This document shows, piece after piece, positions 44,560 through 56,897 of a stretch of 64,000 bases of DNA. The notes under the pieces are model-generated. The model was not told the DNA's origin and did not search any database. It saw only the letters and a program-made list of their open reading frames with translations. The stretch is from the NCBI GenBank assembly GCA_020205615.1, contig CM035162.1, forward strand, positions 29,118,681 to 29,182,680, read 5' to 3'. Within the stretch, counting starts at the first letter, position 1. Each line of letters begins with the position of its first letter. This stretch comes from Panax quinquefolius. Lineage: Eukaryota; Streptophyta; Magnoliopsida; Apiales; Araliaceae. Position numbers and translations under genes: made by a program.

Positions 44560-44870
44560 TAACTAACTGTGTCGTGCAAAAGTCGTGATGTTCAAATGTA
44601 ATAATAAAGATTTTAACCAGTCCTGTATGTAAAACACATGCATGTGATGTTCCAATGTAATAATAATAAAGATTTTAACCAGTCTAAGTAAAACACATGC
44701 ATGTGATGTTCCAATGTAATAATAATAAAGATTTTAACCAGTCCCTGAAAACACATACATGCATGTGATGTTCCAATGTAATAATAGAAGAATGTCACCA
44801 AGTATAGGTAAATCACAGATATAAAAAGTTATTCCAATGTAATAATAAGCAATGGAATAACAACAGCTTC
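44560..44870 (-). repeat. ~65-bp tandem repeats in LTR C leader
   Basis: Units carry AAAACACATGCATGTGATGTTCC and AATGTAATAATAATAAAGATTTTAACCAGTC (broken for quoting) and recur about four to five times. The 5' LTR has the corresponding array at 51940-52210. Confidence 0.8.
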
Positions 44871-45054
44871 TCTTCATGAATAAGAAAGAATAACACCCCT
44901 TACATTAGTAGAGATTGAATATCGCAAAGAGTAGTAAGAATGTAATACTCTTCTTTTCTCTTATTCTTCTCTATACTTTCTCTCTATAGCTTGAATGAAT
45001 TCGTGAAAATAATGAAGCACTAGCCTCTATTTATAGAAGATTTCTAGCTTAGCA

Positions 45055-45325
45055 CTTGAAATGTGAAAAGGCAAGTGGCTCGATTTAATCGTGATGTGAA
45101 AAGAAAAGTGGTTCGACGCTCAGAATGTGAAACACCAAGTGGTTCGACATCAGAATGTGAAACGACAATTGGTTCGTTCGACAGAATATGAAAAACGGCA
45201 AGTGGTTCGACGTCTCGTAAAGGTAATTACTATCGACGAAGGTAATTACTATCGACGACGAAGGTAATTACTATCGACGAAGGTAATTACTATCGACGAA
45301 GGTAATTACTATCGATTTGAAGAGA
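45055..45325. repeat. Two tandem arrays in the LTR C promoter region
   Basis: About 32-bp units with AAGTGGTTCGACG.TCAGAATGTGAAA occur five times at 45055-45215. About 19-bp units GGTAATTACTATCGACGAA occur five times at 45221-45320. Both lie just upstream of the TATA box (minus strand). The 5' LTR has the same arrays at 52480-52695 with three 19-bp units. Confidence 0.85.
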
Positions 45326-46017
45326 CTCTTATTTAAGAGATGATGACATATGGCCCCCCATAAAAAAATAACCAAACTTACCACAAACGCCTCATAATGT
45401 AATTTTTTATATACATCAAGGATCGAATAAATATTACCACAAATCATTTTATTTTTAATCAACACATATTTAATCTTTCAACAATTATTAATCATTTATA
45501 ACTTGTCGCCTCAATTATTGATTTAATAATATAACATATTATATGTATGATATCGTGACAATAATTGAATCAATAATATAAGAGATATGATGCAAAGAAT
45601 TATCGTAGTAATAATCGAGTATAAATGAAAGTGACTTTTCACGAAAGCATCAATAATCAATACCGTGGTGCTACTACGCAAACCACGCCAGACATCGCAT
45701 TTTTTTACTAATGGGTAGTTCAACAGCTTTTTAATCAGAACACCTCCTCCGCCGTTATTTTCATAAAGTATTTTTGTCGCTTTTTCAATCCGACAATAAT
45801 TCCATTGCAGGGGTCCACTAATGATTGTGCTGCCGCATTTAATATTCCCGACAAAAAGAATATTCCCCACCAAACTAATATTTTATAACAACTTGCTTAC
45901 TTTGCAAAATTTATAAATATTACCCACAACTATAACATTATATCAAATTTACTCCATAATATTCAAAAATAATATTTATAGAAAATTCATCTTTATTTAT
46001 AAAAGTGGGGTCTTACA

Positions 46018-46030
46018 ACCTCCCTTCTTA
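46018..46030 (-). other. Polypurine tract, element C
   Basis: Minus strand AAGAAGGGAGGT directly precedes the 3' LTR start. It is the counterpart of AAGGAGGGGAGGT in B. Confidence 0.85.
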
Positions 46031-46440
46031 TGAAATTTCGCCTCAAATTAGGGTACGACTGTATGTCAAGAGGTAAGGATACCTTGATTTCATTTCGATT
46101 CTAACTCCCAAGTCATTTCCTCAACATCGTGGTTTCTCCACAAAACTTCGATTGAGGTATAACCTCGAGCGTAGAATATGTTCCTTCTTATCCAAGATTT
46201 GAACAGAACCTCTTCATACGCCAAATCTTCCGCTATTTCATCCGGTTCTAACTCAATAATGTGGTTCTCGGTCTTTCACATATTTACGTAATATGGATAT
46301 GTGAAAAACGTTATGAACATTTAGACATACTCAAGCAGAAGCGAGTCTATAGCCACGCTCCTACTCGATCGAGGATTAAAATGGGCCAATGAATCGAGGA
46401 TCGAGTTTTCCTCTCTTTCCAAATCTCGTAACTCCTTTCC
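46031..46440 (-). pseudogene. Chromodomain and integrase C-terminus of element C
   Basis: Minus-strand fragments match the tail in B: the ERGKL.PRFIGPF block and R.GAWL.TR (about 46440-46340), then a MFITF.T / YVNM region, then the LTYEE.VQILDKKE-like block near 46200 and a HD.EEMTWELE-like chromodomain piece near 46110-46140. Frames change several times. Confidence 0.7.
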
Positions 46441-47420
46441 ATGGAGCAACACGCAACAACACACGATCTCCTATATCGAATTCCACGCCCTTTCGATGAA
46501 GATCAAGATAACTCTTTGTCGATCTTGTGAGGTTTTTATACGTTGTCGGATCGTTTCAATCTTTTCCGTAGTCATACGTATCAACTCCCGGTCCCAACAA
46601 CGTTGCTTCACCCACCTCATCCCAAAGATACCGAGAACGACACTTTCTTCCATACAACGCTCGAATGGAGCCATGCCAATATTTTGCTTGATAACTGTTG
46701 TCAGTAGGAAAACTCCACCAATGGTAAGAACTTGTCCCAACTTCCTTGAAATCAAGGACACGTAGTCTTAATAGATCTTCAAGAGTTTGAATAGTCCTCT
46801 CCGATCGTCCGTCCGTTCGAGGATGATATGCCGAAGCTAAATCGTAAGTCCTGCGCTCATAGTTTTTTTGCAAACTAACCCAAAATCGTGAAGTGAATCT
46901 TCTGGTCTCGATCGTAAACTATGGATACCTAAGATACCATGCAATCTTACAATCTCGCTTATGTACATACGAGCAAGACGTTTCAAGTGTATAAGTTTCT
47001 CAGATTTCAGAAGAAATGAGCAGACTTGGTCAATCTATCAACAATGACCCAAATCGCATCTACGCCGAGAAACCTTAGAAGACCCCAGAATTTAAATCCA
47101 TGGTAATGTGCTCCCACTTCCATTCGGAATTTCAAGTGGTTGCAATGGACCTTTTGGTACTTGATGTCCGCTTTAACTCGCTGACAAGTTTAGACACCTC
47201 GAGATAAACAACGCTATCTCTCTCTTCATATCGCTTCCACCAAAAATGTACGATTTAATATCACGATACATTTTGTACTCCTGTGATGGATTGCAAACTG
47301 TGTTGTGCGCTCCATCATGATTTTATACTTTAAATCGTGGTCGTTAGGAACACAAAGTCCGGAGTCGACTCAAGTATTCCTTCTTCATCGATTCTTGCTT
47401 CCTAAGATAAGCACCTTTCG
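46441..47420 (-). pseudogene. Integrase core of element C
   Basis: AYHPRTDGRSERTIQTLEDL (about 46750-46830) is the C-terminal part of the rve core with the catalytic Glu of the usual Q.ERTIQ. Upstream, IWVIVD.L.KSAHF-like sequence (about 47000-47060) precedes it, and EARIDEEGILES near 47380-47395 begins the domain. This is exactly the piece that is missing from A and B. Stops and frameshifts are frequent. Confidence 0.8.
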
Positions 47421-48150
47421 CACTTTCTTCCTCATACGCATCACGCCCCGTGTCTCAGAACTCGAGCAAGCCTTTTAACTTTATCGATTAAAGTCTGTTC
47501 TACTCAGATATTCGCCATCATCATCACATGGGTCCCGGAGTCTTTAACTCTATCTCCATCCTTTGCAAGTCACACAAATGGGCCTTTCAGGTTGACAATA
47601 TCGCACTCAGATTCAGATACGATCTTCTACTCAACGCGCCACTACCACGCTCGCTTTTCCCAGATGGTATCGATGGTACGATCATAATCTTTCAACAGCT
47701 TCAAGCCAACGTCGTTGTCGCATGTCGAGTTCCTTTTGAGTAAAGAAATATTTCGAGGCTTTTATGATCCGTAAAGATCTCCACCTTTTCCCCATACAAG
47801 TAATGCCTCCAAATTTTAAGTGCAAGAAGACAACAAATGCTAACTCTAGATCATGAGTAGGATAATTCCTCTCATATTTTTGAGAGTTGTCTCGAGGCAT
47901 AAAGCTATGACTTTCCCATGTTGCATGAGAACACATCCCAACCCTTTTCGCTCAAGCATCATCAGAGATGACAAATCCTCCGAGCCGATGGTATCATCGT
48001 AACAAAAAATAAATGAGTCTCCTCTCGAAGTTCTTGAAAACTCTTCTCACATTCTTCGCTCCAACCGAATCTTCAGATCTTTCCGAGTCACCGAAGTTAA
48101 TGGAGTAGCAATTCGAGAAAATCCTTCCACTTAATCTCCGATAATAACCA
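47421..48150 (-). pseudogene. RNase H of element C and spacer
   Basis: The block [20 protein letters not shown] (about 47800-47870) and [18 protein letters not shown] (about 47695-47750) are the usual RNase H C-terminal part of plant Ty3/gypsy pol. The region holding the LSRR spacer follows at about 47620-47660. It is frameshifted. Confidence 0.8.
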
Positions 48151-48960
48151 AACTAAACCGAGAAAGCTACGATTTTGGCCATCGATTTAGGTTGCTCCCA
48201 ACTTTGAATTGCTTCAATCTTTCATTGGTCAACAGATATTCCACGACTTGATACTACGTGCCCAAGGAATGCTACTTCCTCGCCGTAATTCGTGATTTCT
48301 TCAACTCGCATAAAGCTTGTATTCACGTAAGCTTTTGAGTGTCACCTCAAGTGTTGCTTTCATGATCTTCATGGCTTTTGAATAAATAAGGATGTCATCA
48401 ATAAAGACGACCACAAAGTGATCCAAATATTCCTTGAATACTCTGGCTCATCATATCCATGAAGGCAAAGGAGCATTAGTCAATCCAAAGGACATGACTC
48501 AGAATTCATAATGCCCGCATCGAAGTTCGAAAGCCGCCTTTCGAATGTCATCGGCTCTAATCTTCAATTGGTGATATCCTAACGTAAGATCAATCTTTGA
48601 AAAGAATTTGGCTCCTTGCAATCGGGTCAAACAGTCATCAATACGCGGCAATGGATACCTATTTTTGATGGTGACATGATTCAACTCCCGATAATCAATA
48701 CAAAGTCGATACTCCCATCTTTTTCTTCTTCAATAGTACAGAGCAGAGCACCCCAAGGAGAAGAAGTACTAGGACTTAATAAAGCCAATGTCTAACAATT
48801 CCTCGCATTGGGTCTTTAACTCCTCAAGTTCAATAGAGTTATTCGACATGGGCTTTTGAAATGGGTTTTGTATCGGTTCAAGGTCGATACAAAATTCAAT
48901 TTCACGCCGTGGGGTAGTGTGAAGTTCTTCGTGAATACGTCAGAAATTTATTAACAATAG
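48151..48960 (-). pseudogene. Reverse transcriptase of element C
   Basis: The [17 protein letters not shown] and [20 protein letters not shown] blocks (48499-48684) are classic. The catalytic FIDD (in VVFIDDILIYSKA) is readable at about 48385-48410. The RT leader (DVF..ELPG / IEFCIDLEP..NPFQKPMS, about 48840-48945) is preserved in pieces. It is broken by frameshifts between these. Confidence 0.88.
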
Positions 48961-49185
48961 AAATATCGCTCAAAATCGATTTATTTTTGTTTAAATCGTG
49001 ATATGAGCTAAGAAAGCTTCGACATCCGCTTTTTCAATAAACGTAATAGCTTTTATGGCTTGAGATGACCGTGATTGATTTTAATGGTTTGGTCGCTTGA
49101 ATTCGCATAATAGGTTGATTAGGAATATGAAAGCTAACAACCTTATTTTAAACAATCAATTTTTGCATGATGAGTAGTTAACCAA

Positions 49186-49540
49186 TCAATCCCTAGTAAT
49201 CACGCCAAATGCAAGTATTTTCAATGAAATAAGATCTACGGTGTAATGTGAGGGTACCGATTTGAACCAAACAAGACTTATAAACAAGTGGATGTAATGA
49301 AGGTTTCTCCCAACTGGAGTTTCCACAGATAAGTCAAAGTCTAATTTCTCCGAGTCAAATTTAATCGATGAGCGCAAGTAGGAGAAATAAAAGAATGGGT
49401 AGAACCCAGATCAAATAAAGTATAGATTTCGTTAGAGTTTATGATAAGCTTACCCGTGATGACCTCATTTCGGTTCCTTGCTTTTCGGGAGGTCACAACA
49501 AACGCCTCCTCAGACCACCGTTTTGACTTTTTCGGGACTA
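49186..49540 (-). pseudogene. Protease of element C
   Basis: LFDLGSTHSFISPTCAHRL near 49375-49425 is the retropepsin active site, with DTG changed to DLG. The following KLDFDLSVETPVG and YTVDLISLKILAFGV blocks match A. The loss of Thr in DTG would by itself weaken activity. Confidence 0.8.
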
Positions 49541-50667
49541 CCTTTGGTGCCTCCATCCTAGCTGAATTTGTCTTCTGTGAACGACAAAATTCCAAGCTAA
49601 GTGACCTTCTTCCACAATTATAACACGCTTTGACGGCATCGCGCAGCTTTGACCGATGTGCCCTCCCTCCGCATTTGAAACATATGATAGTGGTCGTTCT
49701 CCTTCCTTAACGACAGTGTTTGGTGCCGACGCCTTTCCATCATCATTGAATCTCTCTTCGAAATGTCCATTCTTATTGTTTTGGCCTCGATTACCAATCA
49801 AGTGGTTACCATTTTTCGCCCGTTGATTCCTCCACGCTTGTTGTCACCGCTTCACGATCGCTCTCACCGGTATTATCATTTTGCTTTACCGCTCTCTTTT
49901 AGTCAAGATTGACTCGTTATCGCGCTCCACTAATCGAGCCCTATTTACAACATCCGAATATAAACACGCTTTATGAGAAATAAGATGTCGACGTATCTCC
50001 GCTTCAAACCTCTTAAAAACATCCGTGTCATTCTCTCTTCATTATCCACCAAGTGGGACGCAAACCGGATAACTCCGCAAATTTAGCCTCAGATCATGTG
50101 ACACTGGCCATATTTTTTTGTTCCAACTTGATAAACTCCACCTCCTTCTTCATGTTTAATACTTTCGGGAAAGTATTTGTCGCTGAAATGTTCTTCGAAC
50201 TTCTCCCAAGACATCTTCAAGAGACGGCAGTCGAGTACGCTTTTACCGATTCCCACCAAGAATCGCCTCTCTCCAAGCAACATAAAAAGGTGGCAAAGGA
50301 ACCTTTTGCTCTCTGAGCATCCCAAGACATCAAATATCTTGGTGATCTCGCTTTATCCATGCTTCCGCCATAAGTGGTTTTTGCTCTCCTTAAACTCCGT
50401 GGTCCCAGCCTCGAATCTGCTTAATGGTGATCGCCGAGAGTTTCAAGAGTTTCCACCGTGATTTGGATTGGAGCCGCCTCGCTCATTGCTGCATGAATCG
50501 ATAAAGCCCTCGAACATTTGATCATTCATCATTTGGTCAAGGTTGTTGTTTGAGATGAGGATTGTCCGCCTCGATGCACATTATCCTCGATTATCGACAT
50601 GGTGAATCAACTACCGCTTGTGCTCCATTGCTATTCTCAACATTCTCTTGATGTCATTTTCAGACAT
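49541..50667 (-). pseudogene. gag of element C
   Basis: The start is ATG at 50667 (MSENDIKRML...), aligned with gag starts of A and B. The capsid domain is partly readable at 50089-50260 (KMSWEKFEEHFSDKYFPES, then VEFIKLEQ in another frame, then VRLVG). FLRGL-like sequence is at about 50000. The zinc knuckle (VSNAEGGHIGQSCAMPSKRV at about 49630-49690) has lost its first Cys. A run of frameshifts makes the chain discontinuous. Confidence 0.78.
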
Positions 50668-50839
50668 CGCCACAAAACAAAGGTTAATCGACATGTAACA
50701 TATTATCCCTAAATTCGACCCACCAATTAAATACCACATAAACTTAGGTAGGTCATACTAGCGAAGGAATTCTGCCTCTCCCTCCTAGTACTATTCTCAC
50801 ATCTTAGCTGTGGATCATATCCCAAGCTTTGATATTAAC

Positions 50840-53414
50840 CGTGACGCCCCAAAATTAGGTATACATCACCCATCTTGGGTCGCCGATACATGGTACAAAA
50901 TTCAAATACAACTTACTAATACAAATCCGTATAATATAATACGACAAAACATAATCTGTGAGTTTGAATACAATTATTGTCTACTAGAGATTATACAAAC
51001 TCAAAAGGAGTCCTCATTACAATTATTAACACACTATTTCACGTAATAGTGAGGACTACTAATGCTATCCTCGGACCATCACTCCGCTCCCCGACTAGTC
51101 CCTCGCTATGTTCTCATTTTCAAGAGAATAAAGGAAAGAAAGGGTGAGCTCAACTAGCCCAAGAAGAAATATTATGACTAAGATAATGCGTAATAAATTA
51201 TCGTTAGCCTTCAACAAAGTTGTTAAACTGATAAAATATAACAACATCAAGTTTAACTGCAGCAAAACAAGCAATCCATTAAAAGAGTCAAGTAGATAAT
51301 GAAATCTACTATCTTTTATGATTTAAAAGGTTTTTCATGACTTTTATCGCTGGGACTCAGTTTAATAAATAATCCACATCATCGAATCACCCCCTCGACT
51401 ACTACCAAGGATATTCTTTAGTATCACCACCACAAATTATCCATGCACTAAATGTACCAAGGACATTCGTGTATTCATTAATGGTCATGATCATGCCAAC
51501 AACGGTCCATCAATGCACTACGGCCAATGATAACTTTTACCACATCATTTGTAATATTACTACCATGATTATAATCGAATAATCCCTCGGTCATAATCAT
51601 ACCAAGTCCATCTATGCACCACATGTGCCACGATGACTTTCAACATAATATAAACACGAGGATGATGACAATGATATAAGAATTCAATAAAACAAGTTCA
51701 AGAATTAATTTATCCAGAACTAATAATGTCCAAATTGTCAACACGATATCGCTTTGTAGAGTAAAATTCAAGAATGATCAAAAGAATATTTCCATGAAAA
51801 GATAATCGATGAAGTTTCAAATATCAAGGATATTCTACTAATTTCATGGAGTATAGAAGTCAAAACTTTAACCAACCGAGTATAATAAAGAATGGAATAA
51901 CAAAAGAAATCACCACGCACGCAGATTGTGATGTAAAAGTTATTCCAATGTAATAATAATAATCTAACAAAGTCGTGCAAAATTTGAACCGCAACATGTG
52001 ATGTTCCAATGTATAATAATAAAGATTTTAACTGTGTGTCGTGTAAAACACATGCATGTATGATGTTCCAATGTAATAATAATAAAGATTTTAACCAGTC
52101 CTGTAAAAACACATGCATGTGATGTTCCAACATAATAATAATAATAAAGATTTAAACCAGTGTCATGTGTAAAACATATGCATGTGATGTTCCAAATGTA
52201 ATAATAGAAGAATGTCACCAAGTATAGGTAAACTCGATATAAAAGTTATTCCAATGTAATAATAAGCAATGGAATAACAACAGTTTCTTCATGAATAAGA
52301 AAGAATAACACCCCTTACATTAGTAGAGATGAATATCGCAAAGAGTGTAGTAATGTAATACTCTTCTTCTTTCTCTCTTATTCTCTATACTTTTCTCTCT
52401 ATAGCTTCAATGAATTCGTGAAAATAATGAAGCACTAGCCTCTATTTATAGAAGATTTCTAGCTTAGCACTTGAAATGTGAAAAGGCAAGTGGCTCGACG
52501 AATCGTGATGTGAAAAGAAAAGTGGTTCGACGCTCAGAAGAATGTGAAACACCAAGTGGTTCGACGCTCAGAATGTGAAACGACAATTGGTTTGGTCGCG
52601 CTCGTAATATGAATCGGCAAGTGGTTACGATATCTGTAAAGGTAATTACTATCGATTTAAGGTAATTACTATCGACGAAGATAATTACTATCGATTTGAA
52701 GAGACTCTTAGATGATGACATATATGGGCCCCCCATAAAATAACCAAACTTACCACAAACGCCTCATAATAGTAACTTTTATATACATCAATGATTGAAT
52801 AAATATTACCACAAATCATTTTATTTTTAATCAACACATATTTAATCTTTCAACAATTATTAATCATTTATAACTTGTCGTCTCAATTATTGATTTAATA
52901 ATATAACATATTATATGTATGATATCGTGACAATAATTGAATCAATAATATAAGAGATATGATGCAAAGAATTATCGTAGTAATAATCGAGTATACCGAG
53001 TGACTTTCACGTAAGCATCAATAATCAATACCGCAGTGCTACTACGCAACCACGCCAGACATCGCATTTTTTACTACCGGGTAGTTCAACAGCTTTTAAC
53101 CAGAATAACACCTCCGCCCGTTATTTTCATAAAGTATTTTGTCGCTTTTTTCAATCCGATAATAATTCCGCTGTGGGGTCCACTAATGATTGTGCCGTCG
53201 CATTTAATATTCCCCGACAAAAAGAATATTCCCCACCAAACCAAATTTTAATATTTTATAACAACTATAACATTATTACTTTATTCAAAAAAAAATTTAT
53301 AAATATTACCCACAACTATAACATTATATCAAATTTACTCCATAATATTAAAATGTTAAAAATAATATTTATAGAAAATTCATCTTTATTTATAAAAGTT
53401 GGGGTTGGTTTACA
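50840..53414 (-). mobile_element. 5' LTR of element C
   Basis: It ends GGGGCGTCACG at 50840 (last base changed). Next to it is a degenerate PBS (TTAATATCAAAGC, about 50824-50838). TATA is at 52443-52450. It matches 43399-46017 apart from repeat-number differences. The start region reads TGTAAACCAACCCC at 53414 instead of TGTAAGACCCC. Confidence 0.85.
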
Positions 53415-53734
53415 TATAAATTTTTGACAGAACCATTTCAGAAAATGAAAATAAATGTTCATGATTTTGTGACCACTCAGCATTCAAAAAATCAATACGT
53501 CATTTCAAAAATGGGAACAAATCATGTTGTGTTTCAATACTTTACAGTATTTGTTCTACTGTCAAAGCATATCTCAAAGAAAACATTTATTTCTTACGTA
53601 TAACGTTTATTCTGTTATTACTTGCTGAGCAATTAAATATTCATCCTTACTTTGATACAAATATTTTCAGTTAAGAAGTATCTGTTAAGTTTGTATATTA
53701 TGCCTATGACGATATTTTTTTGGGCTACGACAAC
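53415..53734. other. Spacer, nothing recognised
   Basis: AT-rich sequence without ORFs or recognisable repeats. Confidence 0.4.
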
Positions 53735-53782
53735 GGTTCAACCGTCGCCATAGATATCCTAGTCTATAGCGACGGTTGAACC
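53735..53782. repeat. Short inverted repeat (CGACGGTTGAACC)
   Basis: Arms GGTTCAACCGTCGCCATAG (53735-53753) and CTATAGCGACGGTTGAACC (53764-53782) form a near-perfect hairpin with a 10-bp loop. This type of arm is common in small plant repeats. No element boundaries could be set. Confidence 0.75.
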
Positions 53783-53824
53783 AATCAATGTACTATACAA
53801 CTACTATATATATACATATATAAC

Positions 53825-53828
<4 letters not shown>

Positions 53829-53876
<48 letters not shown>
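53829..53876. repeat. (TA)n microsatellite
   Basis: About 24 TA units. Confidence 0.97.
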
Positions 53877-53882
<6 letters not shown>

Positions 53883-53906
53883 GATAAGATCGAAGATTTC
53901 TTTAAA

Positions 53907-54080
53907 TAATATTACTTCTCAAATAGCATTCTTTTTTTTAAAACTACGTCGTTTTGGAGGGACGCGGTGACATTTTTTGTAAATACGCGGTGGCATTGTA
54001 TTTATAAAATGTCATCGCTCGTCCCTCCAAAACAATGTAGTTTTAATAAAAGAATGCTATTTAAGGAGGAATGTTATTAT
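53907..54080. mobile_element. Fold-back MITE (~174 bp)
   Basis: Arms AAATAGCATTCTTTTTTTTA / TAATAAAAGAATGCTATTT and CGTCGTTTTGGAGGGACG / CGTCCCTCCAAAACAATG pair over about 60 bp. Outer TAATATTACTTCTC and GAGGAATGTTATTATTA extend the inverted repeat. No ORF. Confidence 0.8.
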
Positions 54081-54094
54081 TATAACGCTGATCT

Positions 54095-54103
<9 letters not shown>

Positions 54104-54148
<45 letters not shown>
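54104..54148. repeat. (TA)n microsatellite
   Basis: About 22 TA units, bordered by ATCGAT on both sides (inverted ends CTATCGATA / ATCGATATT). Confidence 0.95.
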
Positions 54149-54149
<1 letters not shown>

Positions 54150-54152
<3 letters not shown>

Positions 54153-54282
54153 CGATATTTTATATGTATTTTGATATTTTCACATTATCATCTCTCACAT
54201 GAGCATACAGTGGGTCCCACCTTATTTGAGAAGAAACCATGTAAAAATTTTAAAAAAATACATGTAAAAATAATGCTCCCCG
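54150..54282. mobile_element. Fold-back MITE related to 38821-38965
   Basis: It shares TATTTTGATATTTTCACAT, CTCTCACATGAG and GTGGGTCCCACC with the other copy. It is more diverged, ending AAATAATGCTCCCC. Confidence 0.55.
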
Positions 54283-54440
54283 CATATATATATATAATTG
54301 TACAAGAATTAATAACATGACATTTGAGATTAATAGTCCTACCTCAAGTATAATCTTTACAAACAAACATAGATTAAATACTTTAGAAATAATTAGGCAT
54401 AATTAAACATCATTAAGATGAACTAATGAAGATGAATACT

Positions 54441-54776
54441 CCATCCGTCTCTTAATAAAAGACTTTTTAGAGTTGTGCACATGTATTAAAGAAATGATTG
54501 TACTAAATTCGTTCTTAAAAGATTGTCGTTTAAAATTTTTACACATGGATTAAGAAAGTATCATTTACCAAGTAAAATTTGTTTGAAATTCCATCTCTAT
54601 CCCTTTATGGAAAGTTGAAAACTATTAATACAAGAAAGAATTTCTTGGGACAATAAGAGAAGGTAGGAGGCAATATAGAAAAGTAAATAATTTATTCTTC
54701 TCGAAAGTTGTAAACGACAAACATTTCGAAACAAATTTTTTTTCCTAAAACGACAATCTTTTAGTAACGGAGGTAG
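54441..54776. mobile_element. Stowaway-like MITE
   Basis: CTCCATCCGTCTCTTAATAAAAG at the left and CTTTTAGTAACGGAGGTAG at the right, with TA at both flanks. About 335 bp. Confidence 0.75.
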
Positions 54777-54789
54777 TATAACATTAAAT

Positions 54790-55002
54790 ATAATATCAAA
54801 TGTCTATATTGCCCTTGTATTCAAAAAATAAATTGTTATTTATTGGGCAAAAAATAGTGAGAGAACCAAAATTATATTTAATACTTGAGATAATATTGGA
54901 AACTAAGCAATTAATGCTTACTTGGAATTCTAAAACGTCATATATTAAGAGGGAAAAGAATTTCTCTAAAACGTCTTATATTAAGGGACAGGTGGAGTAT
55001 AA
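54790..55002. mobile_element. Half of a second Stowaway-like MITE
   Basis: It ends ACGTCTTATATTAAGGGACAGGTGGAG followed by TA. An internal AAAACGTCATATATTAAGAGGGA repeats the same end. No left terminus. The 84-codon ORF (54800-55054) across it follows the repeat. Confidence 0.55.
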
Positions 55003-55054
55003 AACTAAACTATTGTTTTTTGAAATAGAGAAATTAAGTTATTTATTAAAATAG

Positions 55055-56836
55055 GATTTAAGATTATGGGATAATAATAAAACCAACCTTATACAATAAT
55101 GGAGGCATATGATGGGATATAAAATTCTATAAATGTAACTACTCGTGGAGCTTAAATTCACCAACTATTCGGAATGAAAATAGGAGGAATTATAAGAAAG
55201 AGAAAGCTCATATGGTTTTGATTATAGTAGCATAGGAATTCTTAAAGCATATGAAAATCTTCTGATTTCAGTGTTCGAGACAAATTTTGGTTTGATCTAT
55301 TCATTAGTTTATGCAATAACTGAATTACTAACATGAGAGAGTAGCTCAGAAGGGTATGCAATAAATTAACTTAATCTTTTTAGACAAACAGCCAAACATC
55401 TAATAATAACAAAGACTTCTTCCAAAAATAAATGCATATTACACAAAGTAAGCACTCGAAAATTAAAATAACTCGTAAACAATTCCAAGGCTCATCCTTC
55501 CCAAATAAGCCTTGTTCAACAACGAAAACCACATCCTAAATCTATAGGCTTGTGCTCCTTTTCACAATGATACCCAATTTAAACCACAAGTTTGATCCTC
55601 CAGGACAAGAAAAGGGCAGAGCAATTAAGAACAACATATAATTCATGGCAGGCGAAGGAGTAATAGATGAGAACTAGAAACTTTCAGAAATTCTTTCCAT
55701 CAAATCAATGTAATACTAACACTAATAACAAGGCTTTGCAATTTCACTAAAACCAAGCTAACATTGAATAATTTACATGTGCATGCAGTCCAAATCTCAA
55801 TGATTAGATGAGTTAATAACAGGCTTCAAGTATGAACCAATAATTAGGAAATACCTGATGTAAATAACCACTAGTTTGGGTGTCCATATACACAAGAGCT
55901 ATTAAATAAATATTTCCCTTCACATATCCTTTATAAAAATCAAGCTTTGCCAGTTATCTCAGAATCAAGATTCAAGTTGATCAGCCTGTGCAGAACAATT
56001 ACTATCTGGTTGGGTTTCCACATAAACAAATTATACAATACATGTTAATGAATTATTTTCTTCAAGTAACATGATCTCTCTCTCTTCTCTCTTTTCTCTT
56101 TCTTTTTGGGATAAGTATTCACGTACGCACTGCTCCTACAAACATAATGCTTCACTTAACAAGACGTAACACCCCTTTTACGGCTCTAATCTTTCTATTT
56201 ATGAAACTAAGGTTACAAAAGCTATATAATCCTGACATTTTCAAACATATAGCAGATCAAATTTTTAAATATTGGAGTAACTCTTTGCACCTTCTAAGAA
56301 TGGTTCAGTTAGTTTGTGTGTGAGTAGTATAACTGTATAACTAATGATGGGCCACTATATCCACGGGAAAATGGAATATCAAATAAAAGTTAATCAATTT
56401 CTCGTGTTAAGATACAAGGAGATTATATTTAATAGGAAAAGAGGGAAAAAAAACCTTGAGAGGATACACCATTCCTCCTTTTAACATCAGCAACACCCCT
56501 TGATACTTCTAGCAAATACTAAAATAAAACAATAATGGCAACAACATATGATCCGTGTTAGCAGTGACTTTATCCTTTATACCGAAATACTATCAAATAA
56601 CACATGCTATTTCTTTTAATGACAATCTGAACTACATTATCATATTTACACAATTTCAACCATTCATCAAACATGAAAAAAAAAACTAGCAAAAGCTAAA
56701 AACTAATATGAAGCACTACTCATATAGTCATACTCAAAAGTCATTAACAAATAAATATAAACAGTATAAAATGTGACAAACACATTGATATTGCTCTGCC
56801 TTTACAGTGTACACATCATTAACTAAATTCATACAT
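55055..56836. other. Region downstream of the membrane-protein gene, nothing called
   Basis: 1.8 kb without a long ORF or a recognised repeat. Its base composition is less extreme than the transposon LTRs. It may include the 3' UTR and terminator of the gene at 56898, but no polyadenylation site can be fixed. Confidence 0.4.
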
Positions 56837-56897
56837 TCATACAACAAACAAGAAAGAACCTATAATTGCTCTAACCTTAGACTCAAACATCCAAGTT

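Larger units (their letters stand above)
43399..46017 (-). mobile_element. 3' LTR of element C
   Basis: About 2.6 kb, starting TGTAAGACCCC at 46017. The far end is altered (GTAAAAAAAATAACACA in place of GGGGCGTCACA at about 43399-43415). TATA is at 45028-45035. Leader repeats with CATGCATGTGATGTTCC (44560-44800) and a hairpin at 44109-44131 are present. Confidence 0.88.
43399..53414 (-). mobile_element. Element C: Tekay/Del-type Ty3/gypsy retrotransposon with full pol, decayed
   Basis: On the minus strand: 5' LTR (53414-50840), PBS, gag, zinc knuckle, protease, RT, RNase H, integrase, chromodomain tail, PPT and 3' LTR (46017-43399). The internal region is about 4.8 kb. All domains can be recognised in the right order, but every one is frameshifted or carries stops. 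No matching target duplication was found, and both outer LTR ends are altered. It shows what elements A and B lost. Confidence 0.9.

Noticed and set aside
51768..52221. ORFs of 121 and 85 codons on the minus strand
   Set aside because: They are readings of the ~65-bp leader repeats of LTR C; the 3' LTR copy does not keep them.
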